Of a stretch of DNA of 9,974 nt, positions 1-5,692 are shown piece by piece. The stretch spans positions 1-9,974 of the forward strand of contig URBS01000080.1 in the NCBI GenBank assembly GCA_900546085.1. Reading direction: 5' to 3'. The stretch is from an uncultured Collinsella sp. GTDB taxonomy: Bacteria; Actinomycetota; Coriobacteriia; Coriobacteriales; Coriobacteriaceae. The position numbers were made by a program, and so were the translations under genes. Within the stretch, counting starts at the first letter, position 1. Every line of letters begins with the position of its first letter. The notes under the pieces are model-generated. The model did no database searches. It saw only the letters and a program-made list of their open reading frames with translations, and was not told the origin of the DNA.

Positions 1-36
1 TCTACACTCTTTCCCTACACGACGCTCTTCCGATCT
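1..36 (+). other. Illumina TruSeq adapter remnant (non-genomic)
   Basis: The first 36 bases match the 3' end of the Illumina TruSeq universal adapter (read-1 primer site), ending in the diagnostic GCTCTTCCGATCT. Genomic sequence starts at about base 37. This is a sequencing artefact left on the end of a contig and has no biological role. Confidence 0.97.
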
Positions 37-89
37 AGTTCCGCGGCGCCCAAGCCACACGCTAACAGCTTTAAGGAGTCAAAGCTGGT

Positions 90-494
90 TTAGCCAAAAA
101 AGCGCTTGATCTCGATCTCGGCGTTCTCCAGGCAGTCGGAGCCGTGGATCACGTTGGCGTTGACATCGACAGCAAAGTCGCCGCGAATGGTGCCGGGGGC
201 AGCATCAAGCGGGTTGGTGGCGCCCATAAGGGTGCGCATCTTGGAGACAGCGGAGAGACCGGAAACGACCATCTTGACGACCGGACCGCTCGTCATAAAG
301 TCGCAGAGACTGCCAAAGAAGGGCTTGTCGGCCAGATGGGCGTAGTGCTCCTCGACGGTAGCGCGCTCGAGCGTGGTCATCTCCATGCGCTCGATAACAA
401 GGCCGCTGCGCTCAATGCGAGCAACGATCTCGCCGATCTTGCGATCGCGCACGGCGTCGGGCTTAATCATGATGAAGGTCTTCTCGATAGCCAT
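90..494 (-). CDS. ndk: Nucleoside diphosphate kinase
   Basis: Cytosolic enzyme that moves the gamma-phosphate of ATP to nucleoside diphosphates through a phospho-histidine, balancing NTP and dNTP pools. The 134-residue product has the normal length of short bacterial Ndk. Visible family features are the N-terminal TFIMIKPDAV (Lys11), a Tyr-containing HYAHL at 50-54, GATNPLDAAPGTIRGDFA at 91-108, and the active-site motif NVIHGSD with His117. The ATG at 494 is preferred over an in-frame start at 536 because the family begins right there (MAIEKTF) and GAAAGG lies 7 bases upstream. The gene is separated from argH by a terminator and has its own candidate promoter, so it is probably transcribed alone. 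The segment VSGLSAVSKMRTLMG (78-91) differs somewhat from the commonest form of this region but keeps the Arg. Identity is certain from the motifs. Confidence 0.97.
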   Translation of the reverse strand: MAIEKTFIMIKPDAVRDRKIGEIVARIERSGLVIERMEMTTLERATVEEHYAHLADKPFFGSLCDFMTSGPVVKMVVSGLSAVSKMRTLMGATNPLDAAPGTIRGDFAVDVNANVIHGSDCLENAEIEIKRFFG

Positions 495-501
495 AAGGTA
501 G

Positions 502-507
502 CCTTTC
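502..507 (-). promoter_or_regulatory. ndk ribosome-binding site
   Basis: GAAAGG on the minus strand, 7 bases before the ATG at 494. It selects this start over the upstream in-frame start at 536, which would place the Shine-Dalgarno sequence inside the gene. Confidence 0.8.
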
Positions 508-557
508 AAGTAGGTTCGCGCGTGCCCAAGTCCCATTCCGGCACCCGCCTGGACTGC

Positions 558-586
558 ATCGTAACAGAGTTCTAGCTGCAGTTAAA
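558..586 (-). promoter_or_regulatory. Candidate sigma-70-type promoter of ndk
   Basis: On the minus strand, TTTAAC (581-586) and TACGAT (558-563) are separated by exactly 17 bp. An A/T-rich block at about 587-622 lies just upstream and could act as an UP element. Transcription would begin near 551, giving a leader of about 57 nt. The boxes are seen; promoter activity is inferred. Confidence 0.45.
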
Positions 587-795
587 CAAAAAGCCGTTTA
601 TTGAAGCGTTATTATTTATTAAAGCGCTCCATATGTGTCACTTCTGTTTCGAAGCCCAACTAGAGTACCATCCGCCCCACTTTCAACTGCAACGAACAGA
701 ACGGGCGGTCGATTGTCACCCGTGAACGCACCCCCTTCACAACCTGCGCAAATGTCCTACAGAAGTTCTCGACAAGCACCTTCCTTCTCTATAAC
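587..795. other. Non-coding gap between argH terminator and ndk promoter
   Basis: An A/T-rich part (587-630) is followed by mixed sequence. No open frame with a credible ribosome-binding site, no RNA gene and no repeat was found here. A 69-codon plus-strand frame at 635-844 runs through the argH terminator and is not credible. Confidence 0.5.
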
Positions 796-826
796 AAAAC
801 GGGTGCCCACCGTAGCGGGCACCCGT
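796..826 (-). terminator. Rho-independent terminator of argH
   Basis: A perfect 10-bp stem (799-808 with 817-826, GGGTGCCC core) with an 8-base loop. On the minus strand it is followed by TTTTGTTAT. It lies 45 bases after the argH stop and separates the arginine genes from ndk. Confidence 0.88.
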
Positions 827-871
827 AAAGGCAAGATACGATGAACACACCAGACAGACGCATCCAATAAG

Positions 872-2302
872 CTAATTAGCTCCGTGGCCCATCTCGACGA
901 CCTTGGATAACGAGCCAAACACACCCTCATCGGCCGCGAGCTGCGCCTCGGCGCTTCCCAACTGCACGGCAACGGCAGCAGGGGCGGTACCACCCTCGGT
1001 CGTGCGCGCGGCGACAATCGACGGGATGTCGAGCGCCTCGGTAATGCCGCGCTCAAAGAGCGGGCTTGCCTCCTGAAACACCTCAAACGGCAGGTCCTCA
1101 AGATTGCAGCCGCGCTTCTCACACATCAGGACCAGGTGCCCCACCACAGCGTGCGCCTCGCGGAATGGCAAGCCGCGCTTAGCCAGGTAGTCGGCAACGT
1201 CGGTGGCGGCAAGGTGCCCCACGCCGCACTCGCGCGCCATTGCGTCCTCGTTGACGGTCCAAGTCGAAATCATACCGGCCATAACCGACAGGCACTGCAT
1301 GAGCGTGTGAGCGGTATCGAGCGCACCCCCCTTGTCCTCCTGCAAGTCCTTGTTATAAGCAAGCGGCAGGCCCTTCATGGTCACGAGCAGCTGCACCAGG
1401 TTGCCGTACACGCGACCGCTCTTGCCGCGGATAAGCTCAGCAAAGTCGGGGTTCTTCTTCTGCGGCATGATGGACGAGCCGGTGGAATACGAGTCGGAAA
1501 GCGTGATAAAGCCGAATTCGGAGCTCGACCACAGCACGATCTCCTCGGAAAGACGCGACAGGTGCATGGCCATGACGGAGCCGGCGTAATGCAGATCGAG
1601 CAGGAAATCACGGTCGGAAACCGCATCGAGTGAGTTGGGAATCACACCCGCAAAGCCAAGCTCGGCAGCCGTCATCTGGCGATCGAGCGGATAGCTCGTA
1701 CCGCAAAGAGCGGCAGCACCCAGCGGGCAGTTGTCAGCGGCATCAAAGGCAGCCTTCAGGCGTGTAAAGTCGCGCGCGAACATCCAGGAATACGCCAGCA
1801 GATGATGCGACAGCAGCACGGGCTGAGCATGCTGCATGTGCGTGTAGCCCGGCAGAATCACCTTGTCGTACTTCTTGGCCGCATCCACCAGCACATGGCG
1901 CAGCTCAAGATTGGCCTCCATGAGTTCCTTGGCCAGCGCCTTGACGCCCAGACGCGTATCGGTCGCCACCTGGTCGTTGCGCGAACGCCCGGTATGCAAG
2001 CGCTTACCGGCCTCGCCGATGCGGCGCGTCAGCTCGCTCTCGATGGACATATGAATGTCTTCGTCGTTGATATCGAAGGTGAAGTTGCCGGCATCGATAT
2101 CCTGTTCGATTCCGGTCAAGCCCTCGGCAATCGCCTGCCCATCCTCGGCGCTGATAATGCCCTGGGCCGCCAGCATCTTGGCATGTGCCTTAGAGCCGGC
2201 GATATCCTGCTTATAGAGATGTTTGTCGACCGGCAGCGACGCGCCAAACTCCTGCGTGACCTCGGCCACGCCCGTCTCAAAACGACCGCCCCAAAGAGCC
2301 AT
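872..2302 (-). CDS. argH: Argininosuccinate lyase
   Basis: Cleaves argininosuccinate to arginine and fumarate, the last step of arginine synthesis; family members are cytosolic homotetramers. The 476-residue product is slightly longer than the usual 455-465. Fumarase/aspartase superfamily blocks appear in order: HTGRSRNDQ at 103-111, YTHMQHAQP at 153-161 and the signature GSSIMPQKKN at 275-284, whose serine loop carries the catalytic base. The N-terminus MALWGGRFE is typical. The ATG at 2302 is chosen over an in-frame start at 2377 because AAAGGAG lies 8 bases upstream and the family begins at this point. It lies downstream of argG on the same strand with a small unknown gene between them, and ends before a strong terminator. 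It may be read through from argG; no convincing separate promoter was seen. Confidence 0.98.
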   Translation of the reverse strand: MALWGGRFETGVAEVTQEFGASLPVDKHLYKQDIAGSKAHAKMLAAQGIISAEDGQAIAEGLTGIEQDIDAGNFTFDINDEDIHMSIESELTRRIGEAGKRLHTGRSRNDQVATDTRLGVKALAKELMEANLELRHVLVDAAKKYDKVILPGYTHMQHAQPVLLSHHLLAYSWMFARDFTRLKAAFDAADNCPLGAAALCGTSYPLDRQMTAAELGFAGVIPNSLDAVSDRDFLLDLHYAGSVMAMHLSRLSEEIVLWSSSEFGFITLSDSYSTGSSIMPQKKNPDFAELIRGKSGRVYGNLVQLLVTMKGLPLAYNKDLQEDKGGALDTAHTLMQCLSVMAGMISTWTVNEDAMARECGVGHLAATDVADYLAKRGLPFREAHAVVGHLVLMCEKRGCNLEDLPFEVFQEASPLFERGITEALDIPSIVAARTTEGGTAPAAVAVQLGSAEAQLAADEGVFGSLSKVVEMGHGAN

Positions 2303-2310
2303 GGAACCGT

Positions 2311-2317
2311 CTCCTTT
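2311..2317 (-). promoter_or_regulatory. argH ribosome-binding site
   Basis: AAAGGAG on the minus strand, 8 bases before the ATG at 2302. It fixes the argH start and excludes the longer in-frame version beginning at 2377. Confidence 0.85.
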
Positions 2318-2420
2318 CATCAAATACCAAAACAAGCGCCCAATGCAATGCGCGCTGTCGCCAAAGCGATTTATCAACCGCTAGTTTTACACATTCCCCA
2401 CCGTGCGCGGGGCCATGTAG

Positions 2421-2591
2421 CTAATTTGCAAAGAAGTGACGCGCCATGCACTTGGCGCCCAGCGTCTCCCTTCGGATGTTGCCCTGCGAACCATCGACCC
2501 AGGCCTTCAGGCTCATAGGGACGTCCTCGACCTTTGCAGCATCGAACTCGGGCGCGAGGGCAAGTAAAGCATGCGCGATAGCATTAAACAT
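2421..2591 (-). CDS. Hypothetical small protein between argG and argH
   Basis: Not recognised. A 56-residue frame starts at an ATG with GAGGAG 8 bases upstream, a very good Shine-Dalgarno arrangement, and ends in TAG about 120 bases before argH. The product starts MFNAIAHALLALAPEFDAAK, has a mixed middle with VEDVPMSLKAWVDGSQGNIR, and a basic, aromatic end (ARHFFAN). No signal peptide, membrane segment or metal motif is clear; the start may form a short amphipathic helix. Third positions are GC-rich (GAG GAC GTC, CTG AAG), as in the neighbouring genes, which supports real coding. It lies on the same strand as argG and argH, behind the hairpin at 2642-2671, so it may be read through or have its own promoter. 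It could instead be the remnant of a longer gene. Confidence 0.6.
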   Translation of the reverse strand: MFNAIAHALLALAPEFDAAKVEDVPMSLKAWVDGSQGNIRRETLGAKCMARHFFAN

Positions 2592-2599
2592 AATGGATA

Positions 2600-2605
2600 C
2601 TCCTC
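2600..2605 (-). promoter_or_regulatory. Ribosome-binding site of the 56-codon gene
   Basis: GAGGAG on the minus strand, 8 bases before the ATG at 2591. It is the main reason this short frame is treated as a real gene. Confidence 0.65.
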
Positions 2606-2634
2606 ATATATATAGGCGCAGAGCCGCCAAATTG

Positions 2635-2671
2635 ATAGAAGGAGCCCCGCCGGACAACCCCGGCGGGGCTC
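2635..2671 (-). terminator. Probable argG terminator or attenuating hairpin
   Basis: A perfect 12-bp, very GC-rich stem (2642-2653 with 2660-2671) with a 6-base loop. On the minus strand it is followed by CTTCTATCAATTT, which is T-rich but interrupted; on the plus strand no T-run follows. It lies about 155 bases after the argG stop and just before the 56-codon gene. Termination may be partial, letting some transcription reach argH. Confidence 0.6.
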
Positions 2672-2824
2672 GGACTCAGCCGCAGACGCGGCATCATATA
2701 TGCGGGCGGAACGTAGGGGCCACCGATGTTAAGAAGTGTCAGCAAGCATAACGAAAGGTAGGGACCCCATGCGCCCGTTATGTATCACGCGGATGGGCCG
2801 CGCGGATACCAAGGAAGAGAAGCC
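2672..2824. other. Non-coding gap after argG
   Basis: About 150 bases with a short imperfect hairpin (GCCGC-AGAC-GCGGC near 2680-2693) and no convincing gene. A 19-codon plus-strand frame (2769-2828) and a 13-codon minus-strand frame beginning near 2771 are too short and poorly supported to call. Confidence 0.4.
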
Positions 2825-4051
2825 TTAGGCCTGGGCTGCAGCAGAGCTGGGGCCCTGAACCTTAGCCCACGTCTTGAGCGACAGCGTGTCGATCTCGATA
2901 AAGCCGGCGCTGGCCTTCTCGTCAAAGGTAGTGTCGCGATCGTAGGTGGCCAGACCGTAGTCATACAGGCTAAACGGGCTCTTGCGGCCGACGACATGGC
3001 AGTTGCCCTTGAAGAACTTCAGGCGGACGGTACCGGTCACGAACTTCTGGGTGTCGGCCATAAAAGCGTCGAGTGCGTTTTTGAGCGGGCTGTACCACTG
3101 GCCGTTGTACACGGCGGTGGCCCAATCCTGCTCGAGCTTGATCTTGGTCTTGAGCAGGTCGCCCTCAATGCAAATGTCCTCGAGTGCCTTATGGGCGGTG
3201 ATAAGCGTCAGGGCGCCGGGAACCTCATAGCACTCGCGGCTCTTAAGGCCCACCAGACGATCCTCGACCAGATCGAGACGGCCAAAGCCGTTGTCGCCCG
3301 AAATCTTGTTGAGGGCGATGACGATTTCGGAGAGTTTCATCTTCTTGCCGTCGACGGCGACGGGCTTGCCGGCCTCAAACTCAATCTCGGTATACGTCGG
3401 GGTGTCGGGCGTGTCCTCGGGATTCTTGGTCATAACCCATGCGTCGTCGAGCGGCTCGTTCCAGGGATCCTCCAGGTGACCGCACTCGATGGCGCGACCC
3501 CACAGGTTGTCGTCGATGGAATAGGGGTTGTCGTTGGCACCCTCGGGAACCGGCACGTTGTGGGCGTGGGCGTAGGCGACCTCGTCGGGACGGCACTTCA
3601 GATCCCACTCGCGAACCGGGGCGATAACCTTGAGCTCAGGGTCGAGGGCCTTGACGGCAGCCTCAAAACGAACCTGGTCGTTGCCCTTGCCGGTGCAGCC
3701 GTGGGCGACATACGTGGCGCCAAACTCGTGAGCGACCTCGACGAGCTTCTTGGCAAGCAGCGGACGGGACAGAGCAGAGAGCAGCGGATACTTGTTCTCG
3801 TACATGGAGTTGGCAGCGATGGCCTTGGTCAGGAACTCATCGGAGAACTCGTCGCGCAGGTCGAGGACCTGGCAATCGAGAACGCCCAGGTCGAGCGCCT
3901 TCTGCTTCTTGGCATCCAGGCCGGTCTCCTCCTGGCCCACGTTGCCGCAGACGCAAACGACATCGAGATTCTTTTCGTCCTGGAGCCACTTGACACATAC
4001 GGATGTATCAAGACCACCGGAATATGCGAGAACGACTTTTTCCTTGCTCAT
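2825..4051 (-). CDS. argG: Argininosuccinate synthase
   Basis: Joins citrulline and aspartate, using ATP, to form argininosuccinate, the step before ArgH. The 408-residue length is normal for the common type of ArgG. The N-terminal PP-loop AYSGGLDTS is at 9-17, with the second nucleotide/citrulline motif GATYVAHGCTGKGNDQVRFE at 111-130. NPYSIDDNLWGRAIECG (175-191) and the C-terminal YDYGLATYD (363-371) also fit the family. The ATG at 4051 is chosen because the family starts with MSKEKVVLAYSGG and GAAAGG lies 8 bases upstream; the in-frame start at 4102 lacks such support. A 280-base leader with an arginine-rich mini-ORF and RNA hairpins precedes it, suggesting control by arginyl-tRNA supply. 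Arg codons sampled in the gene are CGT and CGC. Confidence 0.98.
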   Translation of the reverse strand: MSKEKVVLAYSGGLDTSVCVKWLQDEKNLDVVCVCGNVGQEETGLDAKKQKALDLGVLDCQVLDLRDEFSDEFLTKAIAANSMYENKYPLLSALSRPLLAKKLVEVAHEFGATYVAHGCTGKGNDQVRFEAAVKALDPELKVIAPVREWDLKCRPDEVAYAHAHNVPVPEGANDNPYSIDDNLWGRAIECGHLEDPWNEPLDDAWVMTKNPEDTPDTPTYTEIEFEAGKPVAVDGKKMKLSEIVIALNKISGDNGFGRLDLVEDRLVGLKSRECYEVPGALTLITAHKALEDICIEGDLLKTKIKLEQDWATAVYNGQWYSPLKNALDAFMADTQKFVTGTVRLKFFKGNCHVVGRKSPFSLYDYGLATYDRDTTFDEKASAGFIEIDTLSLKTWAKVQGPSSAAAQA

Positions 4052-4059
4052 GGCTGTTT

Positions 4060-4065
4060 CCTTTC
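4060..4065 (-). promoter_or_regulatory. argG ribosome-binding site
   Basis: GAAAGG on the minus strand, 8 bases before the ATG at 4051. It fixes the start and leaves the 4102 alternative inside the leader. Confidence 0.85.
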
Positions 4066-4101
4066 GCCCTTGGTAGCTAGTTAGAACATCGGTCAGTTGC
4101 A

Positions 4102-4217
4102 AGTCATTTCGAGGTCAAAAACCGTGCAATATCAGGTTAAATAGCAAAAATCAGCACATACATGCCCTAGAAACATGCAGCAGTGTCGTGCTAAAACCCA
4201 ACGACCTCAAAATGACT
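4102..4217 (-). repeat. Complementary 15-nt arms in the argG leader
   Basis: AGTCATTTCGAGGTC (4102-4116) and GACCTCAAAATGACT (4203-4217) are inverted copies with 14 of 15 matches. In the leftward transcript the single mismatch becomes a G-U pair, so the RNA could form an unbroken 15-bp stem enclosing 86 nt that contain the terminator-like hairpin. No clear target-site duplication flanks the arms, so a small inserted element is possible but unsupported. The pairing is seen; function is inferred. Confidence 0.6.
4145..4194 (-). terminator. Terminator-like hairpin in the argG leader
   Basis: On the minus strand, UUAGCAC (4194-4188) can pair with GUGCUGA (4157-4151), with one G-U pair. An inner stem UGCAUG/CAUGUA (4174-4179 with 4159-4164) closes a 9-base loop. 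UUUUUGCUAUUU follows directly. An 8-versus-1 internal loop weakens the stem. The place, between an Arg-rich mini-ORF and argG, is where an attenuator would sit. Confidence 0.35.
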
Positions 4218-4264
4218 CTGTTGGGGCATTTCACCCCATACGAACAGAGACGATTGTTATCGTC
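4216..4264 (-). promoter_or_regulatory. Two tandem hairpins at the end of the leader ORF
   Basis: Hairpin 1: GACGAT (4264-4259) with ATCGTC (4254-4249), 4-base loop. It contains the last two CGA codons and the stop of the leader ORF, so a ribosome stalled there would block it. Hairpin 2: a 7-bp outer stem (4216-4222 with 4243-4249) with an inner GGGG/CCCC stem. They touch at base 4249, and hairpin 2 touches the 15-nt arm at 4216-4217. Confidence 0.4.
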
Positions 4265-4331
4265 GTCGGGAAATTGCGCGCTGGCGTCGGATGGCATTGT
4301 CTGCAGTGGTGATAATCTTTACGGACTGCAT
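4257..4331 (-). CDS. Candidate arginine-rich leader peptide upstream of argG
   Basis: A 24-codon frame, too short for ordinary gene finders, on the same strand as argG and 205 bases before it. GAAAGGAG lies 6 bases before its ATG. The last ten residues are RRQRAISRRR: six arginines in ten, the last three being tandem CGA codons directly before TAA. Four of its six Arg codons are CGA, whereas the argG and repressor Arg codons sampled here are CGC or CGT. Hairpins overlap and follow the Arg codons. By analogy with the known trp, his and ilv leader peptides, low charged tRNA-Arg would stall the ribosome here and change folding of the downstream RNA. The frame and SD are seen; the attenuation role is inference. 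Chance cannot be excluded without homologues. Confidence 0.6.
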   Translation of the reverse strand: MQSVKIITTADNAIRRQRAISRRR

Positions 4332-4337
4332 CTGCCT

Positions 4338-4345
4338 CTCCTTTC
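4338..4345 (-). promoter_or_regulatory. Ribosome-binding site of the leader ORF
   Basis: GAAAGGAG on the minus strand, 6 bases before the ATG at 4331. This is one of the best Shine-Dalgarno matches in the window, though nothing longer than 24 codons follows it, which is what a translated leader peptide would show. Confidence 0.65.
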
Positions 4346-4434
4346 ACGTATCGCCGGGCGCAATTCAAATATCGCAAACGGTACCTTTTCCTCGGTAAGC
4401 GGTTGTTTTTCCGTCTCCGTTTTCGATGTTCGCT

Positions 4435-4462
4435 ATATTACGCTAAAGTGCCCGCGGCACAA
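4435..4462 (-). promoter_or_regulatory. Weak candidate promoter for the argG leader
   Basis: On the minus strand, TTGTGC (4457-4462) and TAATAT (4435-4440) are 16 bp apart; transcription would start near 4428 and include the whole leader ORF. A small palindrome GTGCC-CGC-GGCAC (4448-4460) overlaps the -35 box and spacer and might bind a regulator. Both boxes are only partial matches. Confidence 0.3.
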
Positions 4463-4591
4463 GCGACAAATTCAAATTTCTGAAAAGTTTTTTCATTACT
4501 TTGTGAATCGTGATGCAAATACGCGCCAATCCTGCGAAAATACGCCCGATTACCAACTGGAGGGTTATTCCGCCCGAAACAAATTAGAAAC
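4463..4591. other. A/T-rich non-coding DNA upstream of the HAD gene
   Basis: Markedly more A/T-rich than the flanking genes. It must hold the promoter of the rightward HAD gene, but no clear -35/-10 pair was found. AAATACGC occurs twice (4517-4524 and 4538-4545), exactly 21 bp apart, about two helical turns. Confidence 0.4.
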
Positions 4592-4598
4592 GGGAAGG
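4592..4598 (+). promoter_or_regulatory. Ribosome-binding site of the HAD gene
   Basis: GGGAAGG ends 8 bases before the ATG at 4607. The in-frame GTG at 4598 overlaps this site and so is not the start. Confidence 0.75.
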
Positions 4599-4606
4599 TG
4601 CGTTTT

Positions 4607-5434
4607 ATGCAAACTTTTGAATCGGACGCCGCTATCGGCAACATTAAGCTTCTCGCCGTCGATATGGACAAGACATTGCTGACCGACGAGCGCGTACTGC
4701 CCCAGGGCCTAGATGAGCGCCTGGACAAGCTCGCCGAGGCTGGCATCGTATTCTGCCCCGCCAGCGGACGCCCCGCTCCCAAGCTCGAGGAGATGTTCGA
4801 GGACATCAAGAGCCGCATCGCTTTTTGCCCCGATAACGGAGCCTGCGTTATCTACCGTGGCAACTATATCTATAAGAGCAATATCGATACTGCGCTCTAT
4901 CACAAGGTCCTGGCGCATGCCGCGCAGGATCCGCGCGCCGTTCCCGTCCTGTGCTGCTATGACGATGCTTACGTTTTGGCGCGCGACCACAAGTACCATG
5001 ACGAGATCAGCGTATACTATTCTGCCATTAACTACATCGATACCTTTAAGGGCCTTGACGTCGAGTCCAACAAGATCTCGATCTTCTTCCCCGCCTACGA
5101 TGCCGAGCCCGCATTTCGCGAGGACTATAACCCCGCGTTCTCGGACCAGCTCTACGTTACCAATGCGGGCCGCGAGTGGATCGACTTTATGAACCTGGGC
5201 GTCGACAAGGGCTCGGGCGTGGCGCATCTGTGCGAGCAGCTCGGCATCGATATTGCAGACGCCGCAGCCGTGGGCGATACCTACAACGACATCCCCATGC
5301 TTGAGCGCGTCGGTCACAGCTTTATCGTGGACAACGCCGAGGATCATATGAACGCACATGCTAAATGGCGCATTCCGAGCAACAACGACGGGGGCGTACT
5401 GACGCTCATCGACGCTATCCTGGCGGTACGTTAA
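4607..5434 (+). CDS. HAD-superfamily hydrolase, Cof type
   Basis: Probable cytosolic phosphatase of the haloacid dehalogenase superfamily, Cof/YbjI-like subgroup (large C2 cap). Substrates in this group are mostly sugar phosphates, flavin or pyridoxal phosphates and cannot be told from sequence. The 275 residues fit the group. Motif I is DMDKTLL (19-25; nucleophile Asp19, acid/base Asp21), with Lys where Gly is usual. Motif II is Ser53 in PASGRP, motif III is Lys201 in VDKGSGVAHL, and motif IV is GDTYNDIPML (223-232; Asp224, Asp228). The cap lies between about 84 and 190. The ATG at 4607 is favoured by the GGGAAGG site. The gene is divergent from argG and stands alone, ending 12 bases before a large inverted repeat and about 210 bases before a terminator shared with rpiB. 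Family is certain; substrate is unknown. Confidence 0.93.
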   Translation: MQTFESDAAIGNIKLLAVDMDKTLLTDERVLPQGLDERLDKLAEAGIVFCPASGRPAPKLEEMFEDIKSRIAFCPDNGACVIYRGNYIYKSNIDTALYHKVLAHAAQDPRAVPVLCCYDDAYVLARDHKYHDEISVYYSAINYIDTFKGLDVESNKISIFFPAYDAEPAFREDYNPAFSDQLYVTNAGREWIDFMNLGVDKGSGVAHLCEQLGIDIADAAAVGDTYNDIPMLERVGHSFIVDNAEDHMNAHAKWRIPSNNDGGVLTLIDAILAVR

Positions 5435-5445
5435 CGTTGCTCGTC

Positions 5446-5575
5446 GGACCTGGCCGGGCGAGGCGGGTAAGTTTTTCGTTCGGTCAGGTCCTGGGCTCGC
5501 TCGGAAAGCACATTTGGTGCTTTCCGGCTCGTGCGGAATCTACGAAAAACTTACCCGACTCGCCCGGCCAGGTCC
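5446..5575. repeat. 34-bp inverted repeat with nested hairpin
   Basis: Arms 5446-5479 and 5542-5575 are complementary at 33 of 34 positions (mismatch 5463/5558). The 62-base spacer has its own perfect 10-bp stem (5502-5511 with 5517-5526, 5-base loop). The element also holds a direct repeat, CGGTCAGGTCCTGGGCT (5481-5497), echoed at 5565-5582 with one substitution and one extra base. It lies between two convergent genes. It resembles a mobile palindromic or MITE/REP-like unit, but may simply act at RNA 3' ends. No coding capacity is seen. Confidence 0.85.
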
Positions 5576-5643
5576 TTGGGCTACTTGCTTGCCGCCTGGA
5601 TGGCGTCTTGGCGCCTAGATACTTGGCTGAATTGTTTGAATTG

Positions 5644-5675
5644 AAAAGGGCTCATCGTTGATACGAGCCCTTTTT
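5644..5675. terminator. Bidirectional terminator between the HAD gene and rpiB
   Basis: AAAAGGGCTC (5644-5653) pairs with GAGCCCTTTT (5665-5674) around an 11-base loop. A T-run follows on the plus strand (TTTTTCTGT) and TTTTCAA on the minus strand, so it can stop transcripts from both convergent genes. Confidence 0.9.
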
Positions 5676-5692
5676 CTGTACGGTCAATTTGG

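Noticed and set aside
66..87. 7-bp hairpin after ndk as a terminator
   Set aside because: The stem CAGCTTT/AAAGCTG is A/T-rich and no T-run follows on the minus strand; too weak to call, and the sequence ends at the adapter.
506..559. 17-codon minus-strand frame upstream of ndk (starts MQSRR)
   Set aside because: No Shine-Dalgarno site, and its start overlaps the candidate -10 box, so it would not be in the transcript.
1802..2518. 238-codon frame opposite argH
   Set aside because: An antisense shadow of argH that also runs across the 56-codon gene; no family features.
2769..2828. 19-codon plus-strand frame converging on argG
   Set aside because: Its GAAAGG is about 10 bases or more away, no context supports it, and it overlaps the argG stop; treated as chance.
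2780..4084. 434-codon frame opposite argG
   Set aside because: A GC-driven antisense shadow. argG has family motifs throughout and a proper SD; this frame has neither.
4188..4682. 164-codon plus-strand frame between argG and the HAD gene
   Set aside because: It overlaps the HAD start in another frame, lacks a convincing ribosome-binding site, has composition unlike the neighbours, and covers the leader structures on the other strand.
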